Source: Bimuria novae-zelandiae CBS 107.79 (taxonomy: Eukaryota > Ascomycota > Dothideomycetes > Pleosporales > Didymosphaeriaceae). Taken from it: a DNA stretch of 64,000 nucleotides. Every line of letters begins with the position of its first letter. The stretch's first letter is position 1. The stretch is taken from NCBI GenBank assembly GCA_010015655.1, contig ML976712.1:21598-85597 (forward strand), in the 5' to 3' direction. Position numbers and translations under genes: made by a program. Below, piece after piece: positions 33,297 through 44,290 of the stretch. The notes beneath the pieces were generated by a model, which saw only the letters and a program-made list of their open reading frames with translations, was not told the DNA's origin and made no database searches.

Positions 33297-35901
33297 ATGG
33301 CGTCGCTGGGTGAGGAGCTGCTCAACGTCGTCAACCGTCTGCAGGATCTCGTTTTCAACACCATTGGCAATGACTCCCTCGATTTGCCCCAGATTGTACG
33401 TGTGCCCCACCCCTTGATGCGAAGGCGACAGAGCGGAGCAAAAATCGCCTCTACCTCTCCGGCTATCCGCATACTAGGCTTTTGCGCTGACCTCACTAGG
33501 TTGTCGTAGGGTCGCAATCATCCGGAAAGTCGTCTGTGCTTGAGAACATAGTCGGCAGAGACTTTTTGCCCCGAGGAAGCGGCATCGTAACGCGCCGGCC
33601 ACTGATTTTGCAGCTCATCAATCTTCCGAGCGATCGCGAGGATCAACCTGCAAGCGATGAGGTACATGCTCCGCATACGCCCGCCAGCGTCGCAGGACAG
33701 CAGGAATGGGGCGAATTCCTTCATCACCCCGGGCGGAGGTTCTACGATTTCGCCGAGGTCAAGCGCGAGATTGAAGCCGAGACGGCTAGGATAGCAGGCA
33801 ACAACAAGGGCATTAATCGACAACCGATCAATCTTAAGATCTATTCTCCGCACGTCTTGAGCTTGACGCTCGTCGATTTGCCCGGTCTTACAAAGGTGTG
33901 TCGAGGTGCCACTCGGAACCTAGGCGGAGCTAACAGCTGCAGGTTCCTATTGGCGACCAGCCCACAGACATCGAGAAGCAGACGCGCCAACTCATCACCG
34001 AATACATTGCGAAACCTAACAGCGTCATCCTTGCTGTATCGCCCGCGAACGTCGACCTGGTCAACTCGGAAGCGCTCAAACTTGCCCGGCATGTAGACCC
34101 TATGGGCAAGAGGACCATCGGTGTCCTTACAAAACTCGATCTGATGGACCATGGGACGAATGCTCTGGATATTCTCTCTGGCCGCGTATACCCGCTCAAG
34201 CTTGGGTTCATCGGTATCGTCAACCGTTCGCAACATGACATCCAAAGCGGCAAATCGCTCGCGGACGCTCTTGAAGCAGAGCGTGAGTTCTTCAGGCACC
34301 ATCCCGCGTACAGGAACATGGCAAACCGATGTGGAACCCAGTTTCTCGCAAAGAGCCTCAACCAGACCCTCATGACCCACATCCGGGAACGTCTACCGGA
34401 TATCAAGGCCCGCTTAAACACGCTCATGGGCCAGACGCAGCAAGAACTCGCAAGCTACGGCGACGCAGCCTTCACCGGGAAGGAACACCGCGGTTCCCTC
34501 ATTCTGCAACTCATGACCCGATTCGCCTCGTCCTTTATCGCTTCCATCGACGGTACTTCAGCGGAGATCTCCACGAAAGAGCTGTGCGGCGGTGCTAGGA
34601 TATACTACATCTTCAACTCGGTTTTTGGAAACTCACTAGAACAGGTGGACCCCACACAGAACCTTTCCGTCTTGGACATTCGGACGGCTATCCGAAATTC
34701 CACTGGTCCCCGACCCAGCTTGTTCGTACCGGAGCTGGCTTTCGACCTTCTTGTGAAGCCTCAGATCAAGCTTCTAGAGATTCCCAGTCAACGCTGTGTT
34801 GAGCTTGTTTATGAAGAGCTTATCAAGATCTGCCACACATGCGGTTCAACAGAGCTCACCCGCTACCCGCGGTTACAAGGCAAGCTCATTGAGGTGGTCT
34901 CCGACCTTTTGCGAGAACGACTCGGCCCTTGCTCAACCTACGTGGGGTCGCTTATTGATATCCAGCGCGCATACATCAACACCAACCATCCCAACTTCCT
35001 CGGCGCAGCGGCAGCCATGTCATCCGTAATCAACGACAAGGAGCAACGAGAAAAGAAGATTGCTCTCGATGCTGAGAAGAAGAGGCGAGAGCGACGGAGG
35101 TTGAAGGAGCTAAACGGTGCGAATGGGGAATTGGCTGAGGGTGATGAGGAGGGGGATGCCGCGACCGAGAAAGCCCTTCCACTCCGGAAACACCAGACTC
35201 AAGCGAGTCGCAGCATGTCACCGGCAGTAGGGCGCTTGCTCAACGGATCTCACAACAGCGTATCGAGTGCGCTGAATGGCCACCGCACACGTTCACCACC
35301 CCCAGGATCGGCGCGCGACAGCTTCTTGAACTACTTCTTCGGTAAGGACGGTGCACCTCAAGCCAACTCATTGGAGAGCAGACCTGGAAGCAGACACGTT
35401 AGTCAGAACATCGAGCCCAGCATCGCCCAGAGCTTCCGGAGAGGTGATACCAGGCAACCCACTCACGTTTTGGAGATGGTGCCGGATGACGACGAGGTTA
35501 CCAGCCCAGTGAAAGACACCTTCGACGTTGGATTCGTAAGTCATAAGGCACGCTATTAAACGCATCCATGCTAACTGACCTAGCCATCGGATGCCGATGC
35601 TGCGCCTGCCATGACAGAGCGGGAAGCGCTGGAGACTGAGCTCATCCGTCGCCTCATCTCTTCATACTTCAACATTGTTCGCGAGACTATCGCCGATCAA
35701 GTACCCAAGGCCGTCATGCACCTCCTGGTCAACCACTCCAAGGATGTCGTCCAGAACCGGCTCGTCAGCGAACTGTATAAGGAGGACCTCTTCCAGGAAC
35801 TCCTCTACGAAGACGACACGATCAAGGCGGAACGCGAGAAGTGCGAGAAGCTGCTCACAACATACAAGGAGGCGGCGAAGATTGTGGGCGAGGTACTATA
35901 A
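33297..35901 (+). CDS. vps1: Dynamin-like GTPase, Vps1 type
   Basis: Dynamin-related GTPase acting in vacuolar/Golgi sorting, endocytosis and peroxisome fission. Four exons (33297-33395, 33500-33895, 33943-35535, 35584-35901) give 801 residues. G1 is GSQSSGKSS at about residues 37-45, the switch I region contains [12 protein letters not shown]3 is DLPGLTK, and G4 is [10 protein letters not shown]. The middle/stalk domain runs through [20 protein letters not shown] and [27 protein letters not shown]. The GED is in the last exon ([40 protein letters not shown]). There is no PH domain, as in Vps1. The variable insert between stalk and GED is long and disordered (Ser/Arg/Pro), so the protein is longer than the roughly 700 residues usual in fungi. 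All three introns have clean GT..AG ends and exact frame joins. Confidence 0.94.
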
Positions 35902-35985
35902 GCGACTATCGTGACCACTGTAACAACGACCCATGTACGGATTTCCCTGTAGGTTCAAAAGGTGTGTGTGAATAGCTAAATGTCT

Positions 35986-36356
35986 CTACTTGGTTGGATT
36001 TGGACGCGACAGTCGGCGTTGGGAGGCCGCCATGTCGATATATGCTTTTCTGCACTTGGCCTCGAGATCGCACATTTCTACTCTTCTGGCACCTGGCGGT
36101 CTGTTAGACGTGGGTGGCAGGGCGTTTTGCGGCTCCACTTTGAGAGGCGGTGGTAATGGTGTATCATAGCTGCGATCCATGAGAGATGCGTCGCGTGTAT
36201 AGAGTACATCAATCCTTCAACTTTTGCATCCTGGTCTAGTTGGCGTGCTTGCTTGCCACGGCTCTCTGCCGCTTCTAGATGCACAAGCACTTCTGACAGG
36301 CTCTTGGGCTTCCTTCGGTTCTCTACATGACGAAAACACGTTCTCGCAGCAGCCAT
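35986..36356 (-). CDS. Candidate small gene, weak support
   Basis: Two neighbouring minus-strand frames look faintly coding: MAAARTCFRHVENRRKPK (from 36356) and MDRSYDTPLPPPLKVEPQ, which ends near RRLSRPNPTK at 35986. A 38-nt GTACTC..CAG intron would join them in frame, but that is shorter than normal fungal introns. No domain is recognised. The gene would be convergent with the dynamin gene, starting its 3' end 85 bases downstream. This could equally be chance. Confidence 0.25.
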
Positions 36357-36972
36357 AGGAATACGCACGAGTCGCGCTCATGAAACCCTCCCTGTGTCGA
36401 AGTCGGCTCCCAAGCGACCTTGTCACGGCGCAGTGAAACACGGCCCGCACATGATTCGCCTCGTCCCGACCACATGTGCAATGCCTGCACGCAACAGGCG
36501 CATTGTTTGACTATTCGATAATCGGAAAGGATGCGTCACGCCACTCTTCAAACGCATGCGGTTTGCAACTTGGCGAGAAAGCGCTGTGGTTTCGGCGCTC
36601 GGTTCGGTTTTAGGGGTGCCAGTGGGACGGACGTTCGAGGAAGCACCACCGCCGTGTTTCCTCACCGTCGTTACAATCCACCTGGACAATACCTTCAATT
36701 CTACAGTGCGCTTTGATAGCGAGTTTATACCAGTTATTTCGTTTGGATATTTTGGCAGCAGGCTGTCATTTTCGCGATTTTACACCAGCTACACGTCTGT
36801 ACGCTCTTTACGCCGTCTACACGCACGCGAACGACGCACTGCACCACGGTGCCTACCACTCACAAGGCCATATAAACCTACAAATATCGCCCGTTGGCAC
36901 ACATACTTCTACGTATAAACAGCACCTCTACAGACCTCCTCTGCTAAAGAGCCCGCCGAGCCAAAGTCAACA
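36357..36972. other. Intergenic, promoter region
   Basis: Contains only short overlapping frames. It probably carries the promoter of the small membrane protein gene that follows. No distinct motif seen. Confidence 0.35.
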
Positions 36973-37179
36973 ATGGCGCTCGAATTCCTCGCCCCGATCA
37001 CCACGCCCGAGGCCCTGCGCAGCGTGCAAGCGGACCCGCAGCCGCTCATCACGCTCATCCTCGTCATCATCGCGCTGGCGCTCGAGATTACGCTGTGCTG
37101 GTATATTGCGTTTGCGACGAGGGGGGATCGGAAGAGGGAGCCCAAGTGGCAGCAGTTTAAGGGCTGGTTTAAGAAATAA
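36973..37179 (+). CDS. Small single-pass membrane protein, 68 residues
   Basis: An uninterrupted ATG frame in a good context (GTCAACAATGGCG). The product begins MALEFLAPITTPEALRSVQA. It has one strong hydrophobic segment at about residues 26-48 (LITLILVIIALALEITLCWY), followed by a basic tail (RGDRKREPKWQQFKGWFKK). The positive-inside rule suggests the C-terminus faces the cytosol or mitochondrial matrix. I do not recognise the family. The frame's length, its start context and the clean hydrophobic/basic layout support a real gene, but no homologue is known to me. Confidence 0.55.
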   Translation: MALEFLAPITTPEALRSVQADPQPLITLILVIIALALEITLCWYIAFATRGDRKREPKWQQFKGWFKK

Positions 37180-37492
37180 ATGGTACGCTGGGCAGAGGGG
37201 AGTGGGGTGGGATGGAATGGTGGAGAGAGTTGAGAGGGTGTAAAGAGGAGGTATAGAAAGCATGTGGGGGATAATGCGGTGGGCGGAGAACCGTGGTTAA
37301 GACGGAGGGGAGGGATATGGCGGTGTAGTCTGATCGGGTCAGTCAAATTCATTTTACATATATAAATACTTTTTCATTCTCGCCATGTGCATCATCACCT
37401 TCCTCCACCCTCACATCGAGGAAGTGTACCCCGCCGATCGATCATACCTCTCTGCTTCTATGCTCACCCAGCATCAACTTCCTCATTTGCCC
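37180..37492. other. Convergent 3' ends
   Basis: About 310 bases between two convergent genes contain a purine-rich run at 37195-37320. No gene or terminator-like structure can be defined. Confidence 0.35.
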
Positions 37493-38229
37493 TCACTCTC
37501 CCGCCGACACCCTCACCCTCGCCACCGCAGCAACCCTATCCGGCTCCTTCCACCTCCTCGGAAACGCCTTCTCAAGCACTTGCTCGACCTCCCTCCCCTC
37601 CCGATTAAAGTCCCACACCTCGTGGAACAAGTTCGTATGCATGCTCGCCTTTACAAGCGCAACGAGCTTGAACGCGCTGGTGAGCTGTGCGATGAAGCCG
37701 AGTGCGAGGGCGCCGTTGGTGAGGTAGTTGCGCGCCTATAGATAATCAGCATACGTTGGGCCACATAGCGGAGAAGATAGCGGGGTATGGATGGATGGAC
37801 TGACAGTGTGTTTCCACAAGGGATTGTCCTCGGGAAGGGTGTTGAGGTTGTGCTTTGCGCGGGCGAAGCGCGCGGTCATGGCGTGGGAGATGGAGCGGAA
37901 GATGTCCTGTGAGTCGCTTGTTAGACGTGTATTTGGGGTTTGGAGGGGATGGGTGGACGTACACCCCAGGCGGTGAGCTTCTCGTAGAGTGTGATGGCGT
38001 CCTGGTAGGCCTGGAGCGCGGGGTGCTCGTCGGCGTCGTCATCGTCATCGGGAGGGCTGGCTTTGCGACGCTTCCGCTTGCGTTGGGGGCGAAGGTAGGC
38101 AGTGAGGTCGCTCTTGATGGTTCGGAGGGTGCTGGTGCGGGCTGTGTCTAAGATGGTATTGACTTCACTAGTAAAGTCGCGCATTGTCTGGAGTGAGGTG
38201 GCGTCGACCAGGTTTTCGGATTTGGCCAT
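37493..38229 (-). CDS. Unknown protein, paralogue A (203 residues)
   Basis: Three exons on the minus strand (38229-37963, 37906-37805, 37735-37493) give 203 residues. The N-terminal helix region (SLQTMRDFTSEVNTILDTAR) is followed by a basic patch (RPQRKRKRRKAS), an acidic run (PPDDDDDADEH), and ALQAYQDAITLYEKLTAWG just before the first intron. Exon 2 encodes DIFRSISHAMTARFARAKHN. Exon 3 is hydrophobic then charged (ARNYLTNGALALGFIAQLTSAF). I know no family. The gene at 42680-43246, same strand, shares the H-x3-AY-x-DA-x3-YE block before intron 1 and both introns at matching phase-0 positions, so the two look paralogous. They flank the decayed accessory locus at 38.6-42.6 kb. Confidence 0.65.
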
Positions 38230-38646
38230 GATGGGAGGAAGCAGGAAGTTGCAATGAGAAGGAGAAAGATTAACGGAGATGGAGAGTGTTGTTTGTGGTC
38301 ATATGCATGTGCTTATATATACAAACCGACCTGCCGTTCGCTCCGTTCTCGCCTTCACTACAAGTACTGCAAAGACTCGGTGAGATTCGATCGTAAGCGT
38401 CCCATTAGGCTTTAAATCCTTTCACTTGGCAAAGATTGAGAGTGATGTAAATAGTGAAGGCCCTGAGTTCTTTCGTCATTGAAAGCCGCCTAGTGATTTG
38501 CATATACAATCGCATTTCTAAGAAACCCACTTCCATCCCTCGAGAAAAGGAAAGAGTCGCTTTTAAGTACATCTCTTTACTTATCCTACTTAAGTGACGC
38601 GAATTTTCTCCTCTTATCTCCTCCATTAGTTAGGCAGACCAGTCCC

Positions 38647-39819
38647 TTAAATCATATCTGCATAGGGAAAGTTCCGGGGCTCTAGAGTCTTCTGGAGCGC
38701 CTGCCAGTCAACACACTTGTGGGTGACCTTTGCCGTGATTGAAACGGGGTGGTGCTTGTCGCCCGTCCAGTAGTAGGGATGGGGGTTGGTATCCGGATAG
38801 CACATCATGGACTTGCGGATCGAGTCAAGGCAGTGGACTAATTGGACGACGTCAGTCTAGCGAAGTCCCAATTCCGATCAATGAGGGACAGAGATACTTA
38901 CCGGTATGCATTTTATCGTTGTTGAGTCTGTCCTCGGTGGCGTCGGGATAGTAGTAGTCTGTGTACATCATTTGGCGCACTCGCCTCTGGTGAGTGTTAA
39001 TATATATGGGCCGTCATTGAAGGTGGAATGGACATAAAAGAGGGGGAGAAACCAAGTCTTACCAATCAGTGCAGGTTATGCATTACGACGAGCATGCCCC
39101 TGAATTCGTTGTCAGGTCGAATTTGCAGACTGTCCGTTATATTCAATCGAGCAGCCTCCTCGGGCATCATTTTGATGTTTCGTGCTGGATTCGCAGAATG
39201 TGTCAGCTAAATGGAGATAAACGAAAGAGAGCTGATCTCAGATGCTGCTACTGCAGGCATTGATCTGACAGTAGCGCGAGGAGATTATGGAAGGGAAGAT
39301 GGAGGTACCCACGATAAATGAGCTTGTTCCACGCTCGATCAAACTCGTATGTGGGCTTTCCGAAACCACAAAGACGCGTTCCCGTAACCAGCAGGTACTG
39401 ATTCCAATCTAGTTTACTCGTAGTGATTGAGAGGAGCTATCGGCTTCCGAGTTAGCACACCTTCAATACGCTTGGTCATAAAGGGATGTTGGGGACGAAC
39501 CCAGAGGCGTGCCAATTAGGTGAGTGTTATGATCTACTAGCTTGGGTTGAGCCGGAGCGCTGTTGAGAGCGGGTTGAGGCTCGGTGGCACTTTGATGAGG
39601 ATTCAATGTGTAAACACCTGAAAGGACAATGAAGAAAGCCGTCAGTTGGAGGATTGATGTGATGATCCAGTAGCTCAACTGTTGGTGAGGAGCACGGTAT
39701 AGACTATGATTTTCAACATTCCGGTAACAAGTAGGGCAGTGAAGAAGCCCTTCCTTTTCCTCCACTTCCTGAGAATACTGTCTGTCCATAGCAAGAAAGT
39801 TCAATTTGTAAAATGTCAT
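38647..39819 (-). pseudogene. UstYa-family (DUF3328) gene, broken
   Basis: UstYa-like proteins are fungal membrane-anchored oxidases/cyclases in RiPP and other toxin-type pathways, marked by two HxxHC motifs. Exon 1 (from 39819 or the internal ATG at 39789) has a cytosolic stretch and one membrane helix (YWIITSILQLTAFFIVLSGV). Further pieces read PTYEFDRAWNKLIY and MMPEEAARLNITDSLQIR. The first motif region reads MHNLH followed by TGA (39066-39068) where the family has Cys. The second motif is intact across an intron (MHT then VHCLDSIRKSMMCYPD; exons 38902-38986 and 38647-38837). Exon 1 also runs into a TGA before its apparent donor. Two breaks suggest a pseudogene, though an alternative splice or stop readthrough cannot be excluded. 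The C-terminus YADMI ends at 38647. Confidence 0.75.
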
Positions 39820-40072
39820 ACTATATTAATAGTATTATTATATCTAGTAACGATATAAACATCTTTAAATATTAATTATGCATTAAATTATAATGGCAAG
39901 AAGTAAAAAGACGTAAAGATTTAAGTTTTAAATATTATACTTATAAAAAAAATTATTTTTATTTTTAATAACTTAAAATATAATATAGATAAACTAGTTT
40001 TGTAACTTAAAAAACCTAATTAAAAAACCTAGTACATAAAGTTTTATAAGTGCTATAAATTCTTGAAGGGTG
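39820..40072. other. AT-rich spacer next to foldback element
   Basis: Very AT-rich, with several TTAAAT/TATAAT stretches. It lies where the promoter of the UstYa-like gene should be. No motif can be defined. Confidence 0.35.
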
Positions 40073-40834
40073 GTGCGCCGCGTCAGTCAACGCGCCACTT
40101 TTTACTAGTAAATTTCAAGAAAATCACTAACTTTAAAGCCTTATAACCCTACATCCAGGTAATTGTTTTTAATTATTTTTTAAAATTATAATAGGATAAT
40201 ATTTATATTAAAGATTTAAAATAAAGAAATATATATTATATATACTAATACAGGTGTAAATTAGAAACTAGAAAGGTATATTCTTTTACTAGTAAAAAGG
40301 CCATTTTTTAACCTTTAATAACTTTATAATTACTTTATAATAAAGTTATAAAACTCTATTATATATTAATAGCTTTATATAGAACCTATATCTATAATTA
40401 CTTAGCCTTTGTTATCTTATATAAAAAATTAAAATTTTTAGTTAGCGGAAAATTAACGTATTTTTAAATTTCTAAATATATTAAAAATTAAAGGGGCTTA
40501 GGCTTAATAAATAAAATATAGGTTCTATACAAAGCTATTAATACATAATAAAGTTTTAAAAATTTATCATAACGTAATTATAAAGTTATTAAAGGTTAAA
40601 AAATGACCTTTTTGCTAGTAAAAGAATATACATTTCTAATTTCTAATTTACACCTGTATTAGTATATATAATATATATATCTTTATTTTAAATTTTTAAT
40701 ATAAATAGTATCCTATTATAATTTTAAAAAATAATTAAAAACAATTACCTAGATATAGGGTCATAAGGCTTTAAAGTTAGTGATTTTTTTGAAATTTACT
40801 AGTAAAAAGTGGCGCGTTGACTGACGCGGCGCAC
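40073..40834. mobile_element. Large foldback MITE (762 bp)
   Basis: The outer ends GTGCGCCGCGTCAGTCAACG and its inverse bound two arms of roughly 320 bases that are near-perfect inverted copies. They share CACTTTTTACTAGTAAATTTC, CTAATACAGGTGTAAATTAG, TTACTAGTAAAAAGG-like and TAGAACCTATAT blocks. A spacer of about 120 bases (near 40396-40516) separates the arms. It has no coding capacity and is strongly AT-rich apart from the GC-rich tips. Target duplication is unclear: only TG flanks both sides, and the right tip extends to a CAGTCAGTGCGCC-like sequence that the left tip matches poorly. I therefore cannot assign the superfamily; pogo/Fot1-like is possible. It sits between the divergent UstYa-like and rhodopsin/MFS remnants. 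Confidence 0.8.
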
Positions 40835-41116
40835 TGACTGCCAAACTACGGTATTGCTCATAGGCTGGGTGAAGACATTCGTTATTGCCGGCCTTCCTCA
40901 TATCCATCGGCTCCTGGTCACTGGTCAGAGCCCCCATTTTGCCTCTTAATTTCGAGCATGCGTTTCTGTTCTTTTTCTAGGCCCTTTTATTGTACCGAGT
41001 TTCTTCCTGCTAACCCACTAGCCTTCTACCTTATTGCTCCCTCAAACCTCCTACACGCACTCTTTCTCTGAGTTAGCCGCATTGTTACTTGCTTTACTAT
41101 TTGCTACATTACGAGC
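40835..41116. other. Spacer upstream of rhodopsin/MFS remnant
   Basis: Normal composition, no gene. It would have held the promoter of the plus-strand gene that follows. Confidence 0.3.
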
Positions 41117-41330
41117 ATGCCTGTGGCCAACATCCACATTGGTCCCGCCTGGTTGTGGACGGCGGCAACCATCTTTCCCGCCGTATGCGTCCTTATTGTA
41201 AGCGCCCGTCTAGCCACGCGATATGCACAGCGGGCTCGCTTCGACCCCGACGACTAGTCAATCTTCCCTGCGCTTGTCATTGTGTTGGGCATGGTTGCGA
41301 CCATTCTTGTCGGCGTTGGCACAAAATCGC
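41117..41330 (+). pseudogene. Fragment of a fungal rhodopsin-like membrane protein
   Basis: From an ATG at 41117 the frame reads MPVANIHIGPAWLWTAATIF, a first membrane helix, then SARLATRYAQRARFDPDD. A TAG (41255-41257) stands where the family has the DD(W/Y) residue, and a second membrane helix follows (FPALVIVLGMVATILVGVG). This is the N-terminal pattern of the fungal rhodopsin-domain integral membrane proteins (R-x-T/Y-R ... DD-W/Y). It breaks off at about 41330, where the frame becomes an MFS transporter. A TGG to TAG change fits CpA to TpA on the opposite strand. It is a truncated dead fragment, probably joined to its neighbour by recombination. Confidence 0.6.
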
Positions 41331-42566
41331 TGGAATCGTCTTTCTCTTGCTGGGTGCAGCTATTGTGCCGGATATTATGCCAAAAGAGAGGAGGGGTATA
41401 TATCAATGGGTGCAATGTTGACCGGTGCTGGTCTGGTACGTTTACGCTTTTCCCATCCACGTTATTTTCCTGTTAAATGGGAACACCCCGGTAGCTGAAC
41501 GACCAAAAACAGAGCTAATTGGGCTCTTAGGGTCCAACGTTAGGTAACTAAACCCAAAGGAAAAAAACCCATCTCACAGTCTTTAGGACCAATCATGGGC
41601 GGCTATATCGTAGAAAGAACCACTTGGAGATGGATATTCTGGGCCTGTGCCATCACGGTAGGATGCCTTAACCATCGTGGTTCAAGTCATGCAGACTGCT
41701 AGTACTGACACCATCATGAACAGTTTGCGCTGCTGGCGGTGGTAGGCTGCTACATCTTGAAAGAGACATATAGCCCCGTCCTTCATAAACGAGTGTACCA
41801 GAGTGGTAACGACTCGAAGACGGAGGCACAAGCTCCATCCGCCACTTCCCAAACCAACCTCGACGTTTCTAGCCCATTAAAGCGACTATCAGCCAGAGCC
41901 ATTGCCGTATTCAAAGGCCCATGGGTCCGTCCTGCACAGATGCTCATCCAGTCCCCTATCGTCCTGCTGTTCGCCATCTACACCACTGTCACCCAAGGCT
42001 ATCTCCTCCTCGTCTTTGCAACACTCGGACTCGTCTACCAAGACCACTACCATTTCTCTCCCGGCGCTAGCGGACTCGCCTACCTTGGTCTCGCCGGTGG
42101 CCTAACTCTCAGTCAATTCACCCTTGGTCACCTCTCTGATAAGCATATCGCCCGCGGGGCTCATAAGCCAGAGGGCCGCCTCCCGCCACTCCTCATCGGT
42201 GCCCTTATCATTCCTTTTAGCCTGCTTGCCTACGGCTGGGGCCCCCACATGCACTAGATCGATCCTATCCTTAGCAGCGCCCTCTTTGGTATTGGCTATA
42301 TGTGCATATATCTGCCCGTTATGATGTACCTAATTGATACGTACACGAAATATGCCGCGAGCGCTGTGGCAGTTTGTACTGTGTTGAGGTCGATTTGTTC
42401 GGCGATTTACCTTGCGGGGGATCCGCTGTATCGGCGGCTGGGTTATGACTGGGGGAATAGCGTGTTGGCATTCATTGCGTTAGCCTTCTTCCCCTGCGCC
42501 GTTGTATCGGCCAGGTATGGGGAAAGAATTAGGACGAGGTTCGAGCCAAGATTAGACAGTATTTAG
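41331..42566 (+). pseudogene. MFS transporter pseudogene (DHA1-like)
   Basis: Recognisable pieces of a major-facilitator drug/metabolite exporter. IVFLLLGAAIVPDIMPKERRG is the loop 4-5 motif. A frameshift leads to SMGAMLTGAGL, then a degraded stretch (about 41440-41590), then PIMGGYIVERTTWRWIFWA and, after an apparent intron, the C-terminal half from 41739. That half reads FALLAVVGCYILKETYSPVL, VLLFAIYTTVTQGYLLLVFA and LGHLSDKHIARG. A TAG at 42255-42257 replaces a probable Trp (GWGPHMH then IDPILSSALFGIGYM), and the last helices run to 42566. Roughly the first four membrane helices are missing and replaced by the rhodopsin-like fragment. Such transporters often sit beside secondary-metabolite genes; here the UstYa-like remnant lies next door. 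Confidence 0.82.
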
Positions 42567-42679
42567 AGCCATAAGAATAGTTTAAGCTCTATTGATAAAA
42601 AGCATTCCGTGATGGAGTGATACTGTGATGCTTTATAGACTTGCAAATGGCTTGAAAGCGGTTGCTTGACCAGTACTTC

Positions 42680-43246
42680 TTACGTAAACAAGCTATACTT
42701 CTTGAAACGAAGACAATCGAAAGAGCTTTCGATGGCGGCTGCATAATCTTCAAGATGGTCGCTCACCCAGTTGTAGTCTTCCTGAATACAACTGTGAGTA
42801 AAAGTCACCATTCAGTATGAGCTCGGCCAGTGTACCTTGAAGAATTCAGCGGCTCCTGCAGTATCGGTCTGTCCCTTCATATCCTTCAACTTCTGGAATA
42901 CCGGTTCGAAAGCATTCTAAGTTCATGAGCGGCTAATTTCAATTGATACAGTCAGTTTTACCTCTAGAGCGACAACTCTCTCGTATCCCTTCATTGCGTC
43001 TTCATATGCCTTGACTGTGGTGTGTTCCTCGATGTCTCCTTCCTTGTCTTCCCCTCCTTCATCTCCTGGAGGATAATACTGGGTGGCGTCCAAATACTTC
43101 ATGATCTCTCTGCCAATATTTCGCACTTGTAAAAGTTTGACCTCTTGCGTAATTGTGTCGATTGCCTCGGCAAATACACTGAAGCTCGCTATCCAGCCGT
43201 GGCCAGCATACGTTGGAATTGGCTCATCCTCACTGACATCGACCAT
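42680..43246 (-). CDS. Unknown protein, paralogue B (155 residues)
   Basis: Three exons on the minus strand (43246-42962, 42916-42836, 42781-42680) give 155 residues. Exon 1 begins MVDVSEDEPIPTYAGHGWIA. It has a helical middle (SVFAEAIDTITQEVKLL) and an acidic run, and ends EEHTTVKAYEDAMKGYERVVALE. Exon 2 is NAFEPVFQKLKDMKGQTDTA and exon 3 EDYNWVSDHLEDYAAAIES. Both introns are phase 0, at the same places relative to the AY-x-DA-x3-YE block as in the gene at 37493-38229. The C-terminal exon is shorter than in paralogue A. No known family. The two genes are 4.5 kb apart on the same strand with decayed accessory genes between them. Confidence 0.6.
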
Positions 43247-44290
43247 TGCGCCGTGATATACTGGAGCGTTCAGATGTGTGGGTTTGTCTTGCTAGGAAAG
43301 TGGTGAAGTGCAAAGCATTTATTGTAAGCAGGCAGGCAGGCAGGCATATGAGGACAACAAGCTGTATTGCTATCTCCAGAAAAGAGTGTTTTGAGTGAGG
43401 AGTCTGCTGAGAGGAGAGAGAGCGCGGGCGAGAGCTTTCGTTGAGTCCCTAGTCCGTGCACCCAGGTAGTACCTTCCATGTATACCACCTCTGACGTCAG
43501 TCACGTGGCTACATTTATACCGAGGAGGAGTTGCTGCATACGAGTATATAGTAATATTCATCAACTTCACCCTGCGAGCGGAAGTAATATAAGAGCAATT
43601 CAGTTGGATGGGTGTCTCTTACTTTACAAGTGAGATCCAACTTTACTATCCGCGAACAGTAAATCCTTTTCGTCAAACATTCGTTGATGTCAATTGAAAT
43701 ACCACAATGCACGATCCGATAATTAAATGTGCCCTAAAGCTTCGAAGGACTGTTATTGCGTAGCCGGTTTCCACGGTGCTGCGAACACCAGCCTACTATT
43801 TCCAGGCTGAACAACGTGAAGTTCGTGTAGAGGCCTATTCCGAAGGACACTTGCCTTTAACCCCTTGTAAACCCCTTGTGAACCACTCACTGTACTACGT
43901 TCTCACAACTCATCTACGTTCCCTTGCTCCCGTTCACTCACTATGACGAATACAACCTCTTCCTATCCACCCTCCTCCGTGCGGAAGTGACGGCCGCGGC
44001 GAAAGGAAGGGTAGCTTTCGAGGGATAAAGCGTACTATATAGAAGTAAGGGAAAGGTGTGTGTCTGCATTTAGTACTTGAGAAGAAGTACCTAGATAAAC
44101 CAAATAGGGAAGCCACATGTACGCGCGAAAAAGCATCAATATCGCGGTACAAGACGCTCGATTTGCTTTAGCGAAAGCTCCATTTTTCATTATTCTACAT
44201 TAAAAGAGAAATTCATAAGGAGTGGCATATCATCATAAAGGAGGGTTGCCCCTATGATATACATTTCGCGTCTTCCAAAGCAAACCCAAA
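43247..44290. other. Intergenic, 1.0 kb
   Basis: No supported gene. It contains a short (AGGC)n run at about 43327-43346 and CT/GA-rich stretches, likely promoter sequence of paralogue B. The rest, toward the But2-domain gene 3' end, is featureless. Confidence 0.35.
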
